A stretch of DNA of 64,000 nucleotides from Alteribacter natronophilus (GCF_006007885.1 NZ_VCRO01000001.1:124001-188000), one strand, 5' to 3'. Counted from the stretch's first letter, positions 1 through 9,646 are shown. Notes: a model not told the origin generated them from the sequence alone. Numbers and translations are program-made.

Positions 1-1623
1 GAGCGGGACGTAGCGTCCCGCCGTGTCACTCGTACACGACTCGCCCCAGCCGCCGTCCTCGTTCTGAATTCCCATGAGCCACTCAGCCCCCCGTTTAACC
101 GCATCCTCTTCACGTCCGAACCCGGCTGCACTGAGGCCGGTTAATGCCGCCCACGCCCCGTAAATATAGCAGATGCCCCATCGTCCGTACCAGGAGCCGT
201 CGCGCTCCTGGTTTTTTACAAGCCAATCAACAGCCCTCTCTACCGAAGGATGGGGCAGAAGAAGGTTAGCGTCACTGCTGAGAAACTCCAGCGCCCGGCC
301 GGTCAGGTCTGCGGTGGAAGGATCGATCAGCACCCGGTCCGCAGCGGGAAAAGGAAGAAGGGTAATCCGCCGCTTGACGGTGTCCTTCTCAAAAGCGCCC
401 CAGCCGCCATCCGAATTCTGCAGCCCAAGCACCCAGGCCGTTCCCCGTGTCCAGGATTCACGGAATTCAGGACGTGAAAAAACGGTCCTCTTTACCGCGC
501 GCAATGCAGCAGTCGTATCGTCGATATCGGGCAGAAACGTATTGATATCCGAAAATCCCCATCCACCAGGGAGTGTGTCGGGACTGTTGAATGCCCAGTC
601 TCCGTAAAGCGTATGCTGCCGCGACAGGACGTAGCTGACGGCTCCTGAGATCATTGGATCCTCCTCAGGGACCCCGGATCGCTGAAGCGCGTGGGTTAAA
701 AGAGAGGTATCCCAGACGGTGGAAGTGGCAAATTCGATATGGGCGTGCCGGGTAGTGAGGCAAACCTGGTTACGGATCGCGGCGAGCGCTTTCTGAATGA
801 CCGGATCGGATTTCGAGTAGCCGAGTGCCAGAAGGGCGTAGATCATAAGGACCGTTGACGTAATGTAGCTGAAATAAAGGCCGTCCGGTTCAATCCGCTC
901 CAGCATCATCCGTTCCGCCGTCCTGTAGGCCTTCGTTTTCATACGTTTCGGGGTTTCAGCCAGTTTCTGAATTTCTGCAGCAATCGAACTGAACAGGCGC
1001 ATCGTCTCGTGGTGTTCAGGCGCTTCCTTTCTTTGTCCGAGGGCTGAGAGGTCGGGGGTGCTGCTGGTTTTCACGTGGTAGTTTTTATTTGCGGCGGTGA
1101 GAGCGGCGACGATGTGGACCCGTGCGTAGCTGACGATGTCGTAAATGCTCACAGGGGCCCCGCGCGGGATCAGCAGTGACTCGATCGGCAGGCGGAACAG
1201 TCGGGGCCAGGGAATCTGGCCGTTAAGGGCGAGCATGGCACGGGTAAAAGGTCCGGTTTTGTGGAGGCCGCCCTGCTTTTCGATGAAGGCCCGGGCTTTC
1301 TTCATATTTGGTGAGCCGGCATCGGCGTGTCCTGAATACAGGAGGGCGAAGTAGGCTTCAACGGTGGCCGACAGGTGACCGTCCTCCTGGTCAGGGTAAA
1401 GCTTCCAGTAGCCTGCCGGATCCTGAATGGCCTTCAGCCGTTCAGCGAGCCTTTCGATGAGCCATTCGTCCTGATTCGTTTCCAGGCTTCTTAACAGAAT
1501 GATTGTATAGGCGTCGGTAGTAGGGCCGGTTTCAAAACAGAAGCGCCAGGAACCGTCGTTTGACTGGCGCTCGCGCAGGGCGTCAGTAAATCGGGCGATC
1601 GTGTCTTTCACCTGTTTGTGCAC
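1..1623 (-). CDS. sqhC: Squalene-hopene / tetraprenyl-curcumene cyclase, 3' end outside window
   Basis: Terpene cyclase of the squalene-hopene cyclase family, which folds linear C30-C35 polyprenyls into polycyclic membrane or spore lipids. 541 codons are visible; the C-terminal roughly 100 residues lie beyond the left edge. The catalytic DxDDTTA motif is present (DIDDTTA, from about D366), along with several QW-type GGWG / DGSWYG repeats. I recall strong similarity to Bacillus subtilis SqhC along the whole visible length, up to the GESC...YVPL segment. The GTG start at 1623 has a GGGAGGTG ribosome site 6 bases upstream; an in-frame GTG 27 bases further upstream lacks one. No signal peptide is seen; family members are monotopic membrane proteins. 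Whether it makes hopene or sesquarterpenes cannot be read from sequence alone. Confidence 0.93.
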   Translation of the reverse strand, partial: MHKQVKDTIARFTDALRERQSNDGSWRFCFETGPTTDAYTIILLRSLETNQDEWLIERLAERLKAIQDPAGYWKLYPDQEDGHLSATVEAYFALLYSGHADAGSPNMKKARAFIEKQGGLHKTGPFTRAMLALNGQIPWPRLFRLPIESLLIPRGAPVSIYDIVSYARVHIVAALTAANKNYHVKTSSTPDLSALGQRKEAPEHHETMRLFSSIAAEIQKLAETPKRMKTKAYRTAERMMLERIEPDGLYFSYITSTVLMIYALLALGYSKSDPVIQKALAAIRNQVCLTTRHAHIEFATSTVWDTSLLTHALQRSGVPEEDPMISGAVSYVLSRQHTLYGDWAFNSPDTLPGGWGFSDINTFLPDIDDTTAALRAVKRTVFSRPEFRESWTRGTAWVLGLQNSDGGWGAFEKDTVKRRITLLPFPAADRVLIDPSTADLTGRALEFLSSDANLLLPHPSVERAVDWLVKNQERDGSWYGRWGICYIYGAWAALTGLSAAGFGREEDAVKRGAEWLMGIQNEDGGWGESCTSDTAGRYVPL

Positions 1624-1824
1624 GCCGGCACCTCCCGCAGTTGAATTCACTGTTACCGATTCTATGCGTGCAGGCGTGTCTGTTTTCCGGGAGGGGAAAA
1701 AGGGGCAGCGACTGTGCCGGCCCGGGATGGTCGGGGGCAGGTATCCTGTATATAACGGTTAGGCGGCACTCCGTGGGAAAATGGATCTATAGTCACTTAA
1801 TTCAGAAAATTTGTACGATCCTTA

Positions 1825-1853
1825 TTGACAGCGCTTTCACGAGCCTTTACTCT
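1825..1853 (+). promoter_or_regulatory. Sigma-A-type promoter of the paaK operon
   Basis: TTGACA (1825-1830), a 17-base spacer and TACTCT (1848-1853). The -35 is perfect and the -10 has four of six consensus bases. It lies about 57 bases upstream of the chosen paaK start and is overlapped by a cre-like operator. Confidence 0.7.
1826..1839 (+). promoter_or_regulatory. Candidate cre (CcpA) operator over the paaK promoter
   Basis: TGACAGCGCTTTCA matches the Bacillus cre consensus TGWAANCGNTNWCA with a single mismatch (C for A at position 4). It overlaps the -35 and the spacer, a position where CcpA binding represses. This implies carbon catabolite repression of the aryl-CoA ligase and permease pair (inference). 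Confidence 0.65.
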
Positions 1854-1909
1854 TGTTTTATGACGAAATTAAGGGTAACCGTGTGAAAATTATGATAGGG
1901 GGAAGGACA

Positions 1910-3241
1910 TTGACAACCTACGCTGAAGAAGAAGTTTTCAGTAAAGACAAGATGCAGCAGCTGCAGCTGGAGAGGCTGAAAAAGACGCTTGCCCGTGTGG
2001 AGAAGAATGTCCCGTTTTACAGGGAGGCATTCGACCGGAGTGGGGTATCGTCTTCAGAGGTGCACACAACGGAGGATATCAGCAGACTTCCTTTTACAAA
2101 AAAGCAGGATCTGCGTGACAATTATCCATTTGGACTTGTGGCAGCGCCGATGGACGAGGTGGTGCGGATTCACGGTTCCTCGGGGACGAGCGGAAAACCG
2201 ACCGTTGTCGCCTATACGGAAAACGACGTGAGCCACTGGGCCGATATGGTCGCCCGTGCCATCTATATTGCAGGGGGACGTAAGGGGGATCTTCTCCATA
2301 ACGCTTACGGATACGGACTTTTTACCGGGGGACTCGGGCTTCATAATGGTTCTGAACGGCTCGGATGCGCCACGGTTCCGGTCTCAGGCGGGAACACCGA
2401 GCGCCAGATTACGCTCATTCAGGATTTCATGCCGAGAGTGATCTGCTCGACCCCGTCGTATCTGATGAACATCGGTGAAACGATGATCAAAAAAGGACTC
2501 GATCCGCGCGCCACAAGCCTTGCGTACGGCATCCTCGGGGCCGAGCCGTGGTCGGAGGAAATGCGACGCAGCATCGAGGAAATGTTCGGCATCAAAGCGA
2601 TGGACATTTACGGGCTGAGTGAAGTGATGGGACCGGGAATCGCCATGGAATGTCACGAAGCGCAGGACGGCCTTCACATTGCGGAAGATCACTTCCTGGC
2701 CGAGGTGATCGATCCGGAAACGCTCGAGCCTGTGCCTGACGGGGAAGACGGGGAGCTCGTATTTTCGAGTCTCACGAAAGAAGCATTTCCCGTGATCCGC
2801 TACCGGACGGGGGACATTGCCTCCCTCACGAGGGAAAAGTGCAGCTGCGGGCGGACGACAGCCCGGATGAGCCGGGTGAAAGGGCGGATCGATGACATGT
2901 TCATTATCCGCGGGGTGAATGTATTCCCATCGGAAGTGGAGCGGAGCATCCTCCAGATGGACGAGCTCGTCTGTCATTACCAGATTCACCTGAAGAAAAA
3001 AGGATCGATGGATCACGCGGAGCTGCACGTGGAAGTGTGCGAGCCGTTTTTCCAGGCACTCCCGGACGGTGATCTCACAGACCCGGTGGCGCAGGAGCTC
3101 GTGAAAAAGATCCAGTACGTCCTTAAAACCCAGGCACTCGTCAGTATGGACGTGTACCTGAAGCCGCCGAATGCAATTCCGAGATCCGAAGGCAAAGCAA
3201 AGCGGATCGTCGATCAGCGGACAGCGGAAGCAGTCAAATAG
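1910..3241 (+). CDS. paaK: Phenylacetate-CoA ligase-type AMP-forming ligase
   Basis: Adenylate-forming enzyme of the PaaK branch, which activates phenylacetate or a related aromatic acid to its CoA thioester through an acyl-AMP. About 443 residues, the usual length. The P-loop-like SSGTSGKPT motif is at residues about 90-98. Further features are YGLSEVMGPG, the YRTGD adenylate motif and a C-terminal domain with a GRIDDMFIIRGVNVFPS segment typical of PaaK. The TTG at 1910 is preferred because GGGGGAAGG lies just upstream; an ATG at 1892 and longer forms have weaker sites. It is followed after 46 bases by a permease gene, so import and activation of the same acid is the simplest reading. No other phenylacetate catabolism genes (paaABC etc.) are in the window, so the true substrate is open. 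Confidence 0.85.
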   Translation: MTTYAEEEVFSKDKMQQLQLERLKKTLARVEKNVPFYREAFDRSGVSSSEVHTTEDISRLPFTKKQDLRDNYPFGLVAAPMDEVVRIHGSSGTSGKPTVVAYTENDVSHWADMVARAIYIAGGRKGDLLHNAYGYGLFTGGLGLHNGSERLGCATVPVSGGNTERQITLIQDFMPRVICSTPSYLMNIGETMIKKGLDPRATSLAYGILGAEPWSEEMRRSIEEMFGIKAMDIYGLSEVMGPGIAMECHEAQDGLHIAEDHFLAEVIDPETLEPVPDGEDGELVFSSLTKEAFPVIRYRTGDIASLTREKCSCGRTTARMSRVKGRIDDMFIIRGVNVFPSEVERSILQMDELVCHYQIHLKKKGSMDHAELHVEVCEPFFQALPDGDLTDPVAQELVKKIQYVLKTQALVSMDVYLKPPNAIPRSEGKAKRIVDQRTAEAVK

Positions 3242-3287
3242 TACGCTTTTTATGATCTGAAAATTCAAACAACACTGGGAGGGAATT

Positions 3288-4670
3288 ATGGGAAAAGAGA
3301 GGAAATACGGGGAAATTCAGCCGGGTATCAAATGGGGACCGTTTACGATGCGGGTGCCCGGTGTCCACCTTAAGCTTTCACCGAGCCAGCACATTCAGGG
3401 CGGACTGATTCTTCTGGCAACGTGCGGATCGATTACACCGCTTATGATGAGGTATTTTGAAGTGTCGTTTGAAGTGGCCTGGACAGTGAGTCTTGTGATG
3501 CTGTTCTGGGTCCTCGCTCAGACTGTCCTGTTCGGTGACGTGTATGCAGCAGGGGCGATTACTCCTGCGCTGCCGCTCACCCTTGTGTATATGAATACGC
3601 TCAATCCGGGAACCGAAGCGATTCACGGCATGATGGCCATATTTATCCTGGTGACGATCCTGTTTTTATTCTTCGGCGCGACAAAGCTCGGGGAAAAATT
3701 CAATTCCATAATCCCGGTGGCATTAAAGGGCGGAATCATCATGGGGGCGGCGATTGCCGCATTTCAGTCGGAAATCAACCGGCTGCCGGACATGCCGTTT
3801 TCCCTTCTTACATCATGGATCATTGTGCTTGTGCTTCTGTTTTCCATTCCGTTTTCAAAACTGCCTGATACAAGGTCGAAAATCATGGCAGGCTCCAACG
3901 CTCTCCTGATTTCCCTTGTGGCTGCGGGCATTGTCGGCTTTTTCACAGGGGAAATGACGTACACGATGGAGTGGGGGCTCTTTGTACCGCCTGTAGCGGA
4001 GACCTTCTCGACGCTATCCATCTGGGCGGTGGGACTGCCTTCGTGGGAAGTATTTCTCGCCGCACTCCCGATTGCTCTTGTCATCTACGTCCTGGCGTTC
4101 GGTGACCTCGTCGTGGCCCATACGCTCTTAAAAGGAGCGGACAAAGCCCGGCAGGACGAGAAAATCGACATTAACCCGACGCGCAGTCACTTCATTCTCG
4201 CAGCGAGAAACCTGGGACAGATCATGACAGCCGGTCCGCTTCTCTGGATTCACGGTCCGATCTGGACGGGTGTTCAGGTCTTCCTTATCGAACGGTATAA
4301 AAAGGGCAGGAATTTCATGAACTCCATATTCGACGGTCCGATGAACTTCTACATCATGGCGGTGCCTCTTGGCCTGCTTCTCCCGGTGATCGCCATCATT
4401 ATGCCGATCTTTCCGGTGGCACTGTCCATTTCCCTCCTTCTCACCGGCTTTGCCTGTGCCTGGGTAGCTATGAACCTGGTGAAAACAAATATTTCTCGGG
4501 GACTGGTGCTGGCGATCGGAATGCTCACAGCCGTGCACGGTCCTGTCTGGGGCATCGGTGTCGGAGTGGTACTCTACATCCTGCTGATCGGACGCCACGG
4601 GGAAAAGAGCGATGAGTCCCTTTCTCTTGAAGAGGATCCTGTGGAGGAAAAACGGGATGCCGCTTCATAA
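3288..4670 (+). CDS. Xanthine/uracil-permease-like (NCS2/solute carrier 23 fold) transporter
   Basis: Polytopic membrane protein of 460 residues with about 12 hydrophobic segments. The N-terminal [12 protein letters not shown] segment and the overall helix pattern resemble the NCS2/SulP superfamily. It starts with ATG after a GGGAGGG ribosome site and shares the promoter of the aryl-CoA ligase 46 bases upstream. By context it may import an aromatic or other organic acid rather than a nucleobase (inference). The C-terminal tail is acidic ([11 protein letters not shown]) and cytosolic. A strong hairpin terminator follows the stop. Confidence 0.65.
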   Translation: MGKERKYGEIQPGIKWGPFTMRVPGVHLKLSPSQHIQGGLILLATCGSITPLMMRYFEVSFEVAWTVSLVMLFWVLAQTVLFGDVYAAGAITPALPLTLVYMNTLNPGTEAIHGMMAIFILVTILFLFFGATKLGEKFNSIIPVALKGGIIMGAAIAAFQSEINRLPDMPFSLLTSWIIVLVLLFSIPFSKLPDTRSKIMAGSNALLISLVAAGIVGFFTGEMTYTMEWGLFVPPVAETFSTLSIWAVGLPSWEVFLAALPIALVIYVLAFGDLVVAHTLLKGADKARQDEKIDINPTRSHFILAARNLGQIMTAGPLLWIHGPIWTGVQVFLIERYKKGRNFMNSIFDGPMNFYIMAVPLGLLLPVIAIIMPIFPVALSISLLLTGFACAWVAMNLVKTNISRGLVLAIGMLTAVHGPVWGIGVGVVLYILLIGRHGEKSDESLSLEEDPVEEKRDAAS

Positions 4671-4690
4671 ATGAACCGCCTGCACATAGG

Positions 4691-4725
4691 AAATGGCTCT
4701 CATCAGTGAGAGCCATTTCTTTTTC
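4691..4725 (+). terminator. Terminator of the paaK-permease operon
   Basis: Perfect 12-bp stem (AAATGGCTCTCA / TGAGAGCCATTT) with a 4-base loop, then CTTTTT. The U tract is only on the + side. It lies between the convergent permease and amidohydrolase genes. Confidence 0.92.
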
Positions 4726-4739
4726 CACTATGCGCGTAA

Positions 4740-6092
4740 TCAGTCCGCATTTACTTCCCGGTTTTTGTGCTGTCGCAGGAACACGTTTTCACTTGCCTGA
4801 GCGACCTGTTCCCTGAGACGGGAAACATCTTTTACAAGCCTTCCGTTCTGTTTTACGATCCGGCCGGCTGTAAGAACCGTATCGACATTTTCCGGCCGCG
4901 CACTCTGCACTACAGCGCCGGCAGGAGACTGATTCAGCGGGTGCAGGTTAAAGGAGGACGGGTCAATGATGGTGATATCCGCTTCCATGCCCGGTTCAAG
5001 GGTGCCGGTTTTATGGCCAAGCCCCAGCGCCTTCGCCCCGTCCCGGGTGGCAAAAGCCAGCACATCCTTCACTGTCAGGCCGAGCTGTTCGGGCATCTCA
5101 CCGCGATCGAGAATCTGTTCGTTCTGGCGTGCCCGTTCTGCCTGGAGGGCAAACTTCATCTGGGTGAACAGGTCACCGGCTGTAGAGACGACCACGTCGA
5201 CGCCTAGTGTCACAAGTCCCTTGTGCCTGTGAAGCTGGCCGGTGGCGGGATAGCCGTGGCCCATCATCATTTCCACCTCGGGGGTCACTGACAAAGAGGC
5301 ACCGCTTTCCGCAATGAGCCTGTACTCTTCCAACTGAATCCGGTTGACGTGGACGAGGTTCAGCCTGTCTGTCAAAAGCCCAGCCTCATTAAGGCGGGTA
5401 ATGGAGCGGTCATGGGGGCCCCACGCGCCAAAACCGATATGCATGGAGGCAATCGCATCGAGTTCTGCTGCGAGTTTAATGTCATCCACAGCAGTTTCCC
5501 AGGCACTGAACTCCGGCCCGCGGACACCGAGTGCCATCGTAAGGAGCTGGTCCTCGGACTGAAAGTATTCTTTTTTTACCCTGCGGGCATCCTCTGCCGG
5601 ATGGCGCTTTTCGCTTTCCCGGTCCCAGTATTCCCCTCGGCCTGATACACCGTGGGCAAAGACCGCCCGGATGCCGGCATCCTCAAGGCCTTTGATGGCA
5701 GCATCAGCGTGCTCCGGCGTTTCAAGCATCGAGTAGTCAAACAGTGTGGTGACACCGGCGTCCAGCGCCTCGAGCGCTCCCCAGAGGTTCGCTATGTACA
5801 TGTCCTCTGTACTAAGCTGGGAACCGAGGTTTCCGTAGTAGATGTTTTCCAGGTACTGCGGCAGTGACCAGTCTGTTCCGATGTGCCTTAGAATGGACTC
5901 CCATACGTGCCGGTGAGTGTCCACGAGGCCGGGCATGACGATTTTACCAGCTGCATCGATGACCTCCGCGCCGTCTGCATGAAGATCTGCCCTGATGTCA
6001 CGGATGGTTTTGCCTTCGATCAGAATATCCTTCTGCTCCGTGTCAAACTGCCGGTTCATGACGAGACCGTTTTTTATCAGTATCCGCTTCAA
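4740..6092 (-). CDS. Amidohydrolase / chlorohydrolase-family deaminase
   Basis: Metal-dependent hydrolase of the amidohydrolase superfamily, TrzA/SsnA/adenosylhomocysteine-deaminase branch; 450 residues. The metal-binding HxH is at H60/H62 (VDTHRHVWE). Further features are a central SMHIGFGAWG segment, LVHVNR, VSTAGD in the place of the usual metal-site aspartate segment, and the C-terminal LEPGMEADITIID that closes the small beta-domain. The substrate cannot be assigned; the THRH form rather than THTH is seen in SsnA- and cytosine-deaminase-like groups. TTG start with GGAGGG seven bases upstream. It is a single gene, convergent with the permease and followed directly by that operon's terminator. 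Confidence 0.8.
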   Translation of the reverse strand: MKRILIKNGLVMNRQFDTEQKDILIEGKTIRDIRADLHADGAEVIDAAGKIVMPGLVDTHRHVWESILRHIGTDWSLPQYLENIYYGNLGSQLSTEDMYIANLWGALEALDAGVTTLFDYSMLETPEHADAAIKGLEDAGIRAVFAHGVSGRGEYWDRESEKRHPAEDARRVKKEYFQSEDQLLTMALGVRGPEFSAWETAVDDIKLAAELDAIASMHIGFGAWGPHDRSITRLNEAGLLTDRLNLVHVNRIQLEEYRLIAESGASLSVTPEVEMMMGHGYPATGQLHRHKGLVTLGVDVVVSTAGDLFTQMKFALQAERARQNEQILDRGEMPEQLGLTVKDVLAFATRDGAKALGLGHKTGTLEPGMEADITIIDPSSFNLHPLNQSPAGAVVQSARPENVDTVLTAGRIVKQNGRLVKDVSRLREQVAQASENVFLRQHKNREVNAD

Positions 6093-6391
6093 AGATCTCC
6101 CTCCTTTTTTATCACGTAACGGCTATACCCGCTCGCAGGAGAGGGAGACTGCTATTCTGGCAAAAAGGGAGGTTTGGCCCACGGAAAATAAACCCGGAAT
6201 CGATTTCCGGGCCGAAAGTTTTGGGAACTAAATTGCCTGTTTAGCGGCAAACGGCCTGCTGAGGAGACGTAATTCGCAGAGTGCGAAACTGGTTAGCAGA
6301 AATTCAGAGTCCAGAATCCAGGGCGATTTGTGTAATCGCTGGATTGATCCCCCCTGTTTCGGCTATAGTCAATGAAAAGGGGCGATGCGGC
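6093..6391. other. Gene-free stretch between divergent genes
   Basis: No gene is supported here. A hairpin (CCCGGAA...TTCCGGG, 6193-6211) without a U tract is the only structure I see. It presumably contains the promoters of the divergent amidohydrolase and DHFR-family genes. Confidence 0.5.
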
Positions 6392-6925
6392 ATGAACAGG
6401 AAAGCGGCAGTTTACCTTGCAGTAAGTGTGGACGGCTATATAGCAACGGAAGAGGACCGGGTCGACTGGCTCGAGGAAGTACCCGGGGAGGGCGACAACG
6501 GCTACGGAGCCTTTTACGAGACCGTGGACACGGTCGTAATCGGAAGGCGCACATACGACTGGGTGATGAAGGAAACGGACGGCGATTATCCGTACGCCGG
6601 AAAAGAAGGATACGTCGTGTCCAGGGAACCGGAAAGGGCTTCCGAACACGTGACATTTACGAAAAACCCGGAGCAGCTCATTGAACGGCTTAAGGGTGAA
6701 AAAGGCGGACGCATCTGGATCGTAGGGGGTGGAAGACTCATCCATTCGCTTTTAAAAGCAGACGCAGTGGACGAGCTCATCCTCACCGTCGCGCCGGTCG
6801 TACTGGGAAGCGGCCGGCCTCTCTTTTACAGGACGAGTGTAAGAGAGATGTTCAGTCTCCACTCCGTTGAGCGGTACGGTGATTTCGTGGAGCTGCACTA
6901 CAAAAAGAGAGGAGCGGACAGCTGA
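6392..6925 (+). CDS. Dihydrofolate reductase-fold family protein (RibD C-terminal type)
   Basis: 177-residue NADPH-binding oxidoreductase-like protein related to the RibD C-terminal domain and Bacillus YyaP/YwjB proteins. It shows VYLAVSVDGYIA at the N-terminus, VVIGRRTYDW, IWIVGGGRLIHSLL (the dinucleotide-binding segment) and LTVAPVVLGSGRPLF near the end, all family signatures. The substrate is unknown; it is not a canonical FolA. The ATG at 6392 follows AAAAGGGGCG. The stop overlaps the next start (TGATG), so the two genes are translationally coupled. Confidence 0.85.
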   Translation: MNRKAAVYLAVSVDGYIATEEDRVDWLEEVPGEGDNGYGAFYETVDTVVIGRRTYDWVMKETDGDYPYAGKEGYVVSREPERASEHVTFTKNPEQLIERLKGEKGGRIWIVGGGRLIHSLLKADAVDELILTVAPVVLGSGRPLFYRTSVREMFSLHSVERYGDFVELHYKKRGADS

Positions 6926-7476
6926 TGGGAAACATGGATCGGGAAACAAAAGGGCAGTTCGAGCGGCTGGAAGGCAGTGACCGGGAACTTCAGATGGAAG
7001 CCTTCAGCCAGCTTACGGCCCAGGTGGACGAAGCGGTGGACTGGTCGTATGAAGTGTGGGACGAGCTCGTAAGCTGGCTCGGGGACAGGGACAATCACAG
7101 AAGGGCACGGGGTGCCCAGCTGCTTGCAGGGCTCGCGAAAAGTGACCCGGAAAACCGGATACTGGACGACTTTCCGGCGTTGTGGAAGGTGACGAAAGAC
7201 GAAAAGTTCGTCACCCTCCGCCACAGCCTCCAGTCCATCTGGAAAGTGGCTCTCGGAGGAAAAGAGCAGCATGATCTGGTTATGGCGCATCTCGATGCCC
7301 GCTACCGCGAGCCTGATCATAAACACGCCACTCTCATCCGGTATGATATCATCACCGGTCTGAAGGCGCTGTACGATGAGACAGGTGACCCGGCAGTCAG
7401 GGACCGGGCTCAGGCGCTAATCGAGATGGAGGAGGACGAAAAATACCGGAAAAAGTACCGGAAAGTGTGGAAATAA
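6925..7476 (+). CDS. Helical (HEAT/ARM-like) hypothetical protein
   Basis: 183 residues, soluble, charged and predicted almost wholly helical, with repeating amphipathic segments such as SWLGDRDNHRRARGAQLLAGLAK. This suggests a small alpha-solenoid. I do not recognise a catalytic motif. The start codon overlaps the preceding stop by one base, so it is coupled to the DHFR-fold gene and may act with it. The protein ends in a very basic tail (KYRKKYRKVWK). Function unknown. Confidence 0.75.
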   Translation: MGNMDRETKGQFERLEGSDRELQMEAFSQLTAQVDEAVDWSYEVWDELVSWLGDRDNHRRARGAQLLAGLAKSDPENRILDDFPALWKVTKDEKFVTLRHSLQSIWKVALGGKEQHDLVMAHLDARYREPDHKHATLIRYDIITGLKALYDETGDPAVRDRAQALIEMEEDEKYRKKYRKVWK

Positions 7477-7488
7477 GGTTGGAATCAT

Positions 7489-7512
7489 GCGTCCCGTTAG
7501 GGGGCGTTTTTT
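7489..7512 (+). terminator. Probable terminator after the DHFR-fold/HEAT pair
   Basis: Short stem CGTCCC / GGGGCG (one G-U pair) with a GTTAG loop, followed by GTTTTTTATTTT. Confidence 0.65.
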
Positions 7513-7552
7513 ATTTTAGGAAAGGAGTCAGAAAAACTGTCTGATCAGCAGC

Positions 7553-7655
7553 TTTGTTAGAATAAGTGAAAAATTAGTTAGAATAAAACGAAAATCCGTT
7601 AGAAAAACCCTGAAATTCGTTAGAATAAATTTAAAATCAGTTAGAAAAACCGCAC
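7553..7655. repeat. 21-bp tandem repeat array (GTTAGAATAA family), copy 1
   Basis: Five head-to-tail units with exact 21-bp spacing, consensus TNNGTTAGAATAAANNNAAAA, at 7553, 7574, 7595, 7616 and 7637 (last one partial). A degenerate unit may precede at about 7528. The same family recurs at 42198-42340. It fills the gap between a terminator and the pepF promoter; no protein is supported, although the 21-base period leaves one minus frame open. Confidence 0.85.
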
Positions 7656-7738
7656 CCACACGGACATGAAACCTCATATATATCTCTGCATAATCAGAAA
7701 ATTCCGCATCTATCATTCCATCTTCCCCTGTTATCCGG

Positions 7739-7744
7739 TATAAT
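7739..7744 (+). promoter_or_regulatory. Candidate -10 element of pepF
   Basis: Perfect TATAAT about 70 bases upstream of the pepF start. The -35 at the proper distance (TTCCAT, 7716-7721) is poor, so confidence is moderate. Confidence 0.45.
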
Positions 7745-7814
7745 GGAACTTAAGTTTCGTCAATCGAAAGAATACGTGCGATTCTGACAAAAGACGTGAA
7801 AGGATGCGATACAT

Positions 7815-9617
7815 ATGACAACTGCAGCAAAGACGCTTACCCGCCGGGAAGTACCGACTGACCAGACGTGGAACCTGACCGACCTGTTTGAAACACGTGA
7901 GGCATGGGAGGAGGAGCTTCAGGCAATACCTGCCGCCACAGAAAACGTGACCCGTTTTAAAGGACAGATTGGACTCAGTGCCCAGACACTCTTTAACTGC
8001 CTTGAGGCAGCGGACGAGCTCCTTGCCCGTGTGATGCGGATGACAACGTACGCCATGCTGAAACAGAGCGGCGACGGGACGAACCCCGAAAATCAGTCCG
8101 ATGCAGCAAGAGCGGGCGCGGTTGCTTCAAAAACAGGAGCCGATCTCGCTTTTATCCGCTCGGAAATTCTCGCGCTGGACGATGAAAAGCTGGAAACATT
8201 CAAGGCAGATGTGCCGGAGCTCCGGGAGTTTGACAAGACGCTCAGCGACCTGATGGAAGCAAAGCCGCACAGACTTTCACCGGACGCAGAGGAAATGCTT
8301 GCAGCCTTCGGTGAGGTCCATACAGCTCCCTACATGATCTACGAGCGCAGCAAAACATCCGACATGGTGTTCCCTGATTTTGAAGTGAACGGCCAAAGCT
8401 ATCCGCTTACGTTTAACACTTTTTCAACTTACGAGGAAAGTGCCGATACCGACGTGCGCCGTGCCGCTTATGAGGCTTTCAGCGCAACTTTGAAAACATA
8501 CAACAACACCTACGCTGCGACTCTTGCCACTGAAGTAAAGAAGCAGGTGATCGAGTCCCGTCTCCGCGGCTTTGACTCCGTTACCGATTACCTTCTTCAC
8601 AGCCAGCAGGTGACACAGGAAATGTACCACCGCCAGCTTGACGTTATTCAGGAGGAGCTGGCTCCGATCATGCGCCGCTTCGCGAGCCTGAAAAAGCGGG
8701 TTCTCGGGCTTGAAAAAATGACTTACGCGGATTTGAAAGCACCGCTTGATCCGGAATACGACCCGGATACCACATACGAGGAAGCCGGCAAAACCGTCCT
8801 TGATTCACTGGAAGTGATGGGCCCTGAATATATGGAAATTATGGAACGCGGCGTAAAAGACCGCTGGGTTGACCTGGCAGACAACGTAGGGAAAAGAAGC
8901 GGAGCGTTCTGTTCCAGCCCTTACGGCGTTCACCCGTATATTCTCATGACGTGGACCGGCTCCATGCGCGATGCATTCACCCTCGCCCATGAGCTCGGAC
9001 ATGCCGGGCATTTCAGCCTTGCAGGACGCTACCAGCGCCTGTCCGGCACACGCCCGAGCCGTTACTTCATCGAGGCGCCATCCACGATGAACGAAATGCT
9101 GCTCCGGGAGCACATTCTCGGCAAAACAGAGGATGACCGTATGCGCCGCTGGGTGATTCTGCAGTCTCTCGGCACGTATTACCACAACTTTGTCACTCAT
9201 ATTCTTGAAGGGGAACTGCAGCGCCGGATGTACGCAAAAGCCGATCAGGACGTTCCTGTAACAGCAACGCTTCTTAACGAAACGAAGCAGCAGGTGCTCC
9301 AGGACTTCTGGGGTGACGAGGTGGAAATCGATGAGCGCGCCGGCTACACATGGATGCGCCAGCCGCACTACTACATGGGGCTATACCCGTACACCTATTC
9401 GGCAGGACTTACGGCATCCACCGCCGCTGCCGAGACGTTTAAGGAAGAAGGCCAGCCGGCAGTCGACCGCTGGCTCGGTGCCCTGAAAGCCGGCGGCACG
9501 ATGAAGCCGCTCGATCTCATGAAAGAGGCCGGTGTTGACATGACCACCGACGAGCCTGTGAAAAAAGCCGTCGCCTATGTGGGGCGCCTTGTAAGTGAGC
9601 TTGAAGAGAGCTTTTAA
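7815..9617 (+). CDS. pepF: Oligoendopeptidase F family M3 metallopeptidase
   Basis: Cytosolic zinc oligopeptidase of 600 residues, the family length. The zinc motif HELGH is at residues 392-396, with the downstream glutamate region FIEAPSTMNE as third ligand. The N-terminal half is the helical PepF domain, and the C-terminal GLYPYTYSAGLTAS segment is characteristic. It degrades short peptides and in Bacillus relatives can influence peptide signals. No signal peptide. ATG start preceded by AAAGGATG. Monocistronic, with its own terminator at 9647-9679. Confidence 0.95.
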   Translation: MTTAAKTLTRREVPTDQTWNLTDLFETREAWEEELQAIPAATENVTRFKGQIGLSAQTLFNCLEAADELLARVMRMTTYAMLKQSGDGTNPENQSDAARAGAVASKTGADLAFIRSEILALDDEKLETFKADVPELREFDKTLSDLMEAKPHRLSPDAEEMLAAFGEVHTAPYMIYERSKTSDMVFPDFEVNGQSYPLTFNTFSTYEESADTDVRRAAYEAFSATLKTYNNTYAATLATEVKKQVIESRLRGFDSVTDYLLHSQQVTQEMYHRQLDVIQEELAPIMRRFASLKKRVLGLEKMTYADLKAPLDPEYDPDTTYEEAGKTVLDSLEVMGPEYMEIMERGVKDRWVDLADNVGKRSGAFCSSPYGVHPYILMTWTGSMRDAFTLAHELGHAGHFSLAGRYQRLSGTRPSRYFIEAPSTMNEMLLREHILGKTEDDRMRRWVILQSLGTYYHNFVTHILEGELQRRMYAKADQDVPVTATLLNETKQQVLQDFWGDEVEIDERAGYTWMRQPHYYMGLYPYTYSAGLTASTAAAETFKEEGQPAVDRWLGALKAGGTMKPLDLMKEAGVDMTTDEPVKKAVAYVGRLVSELEESF

Positions 9618-9646
9618 ACCCTCACAGCGCATAGTGTTCTTTTAAT

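Noticed and set aside
2384-3268. 294-codon minus frame over paaK
   Set aside because: Shadow frame; paaK motifs on the plus strand are unambiguous.
7528-7716. Minus-strand 62-residue Leu/Phe repeat frame at 7.6 kb
   Set aside because: A by-product of the 21-bp DNA repeat; no family, no ribosome site, and it runs into the pepF promoter.
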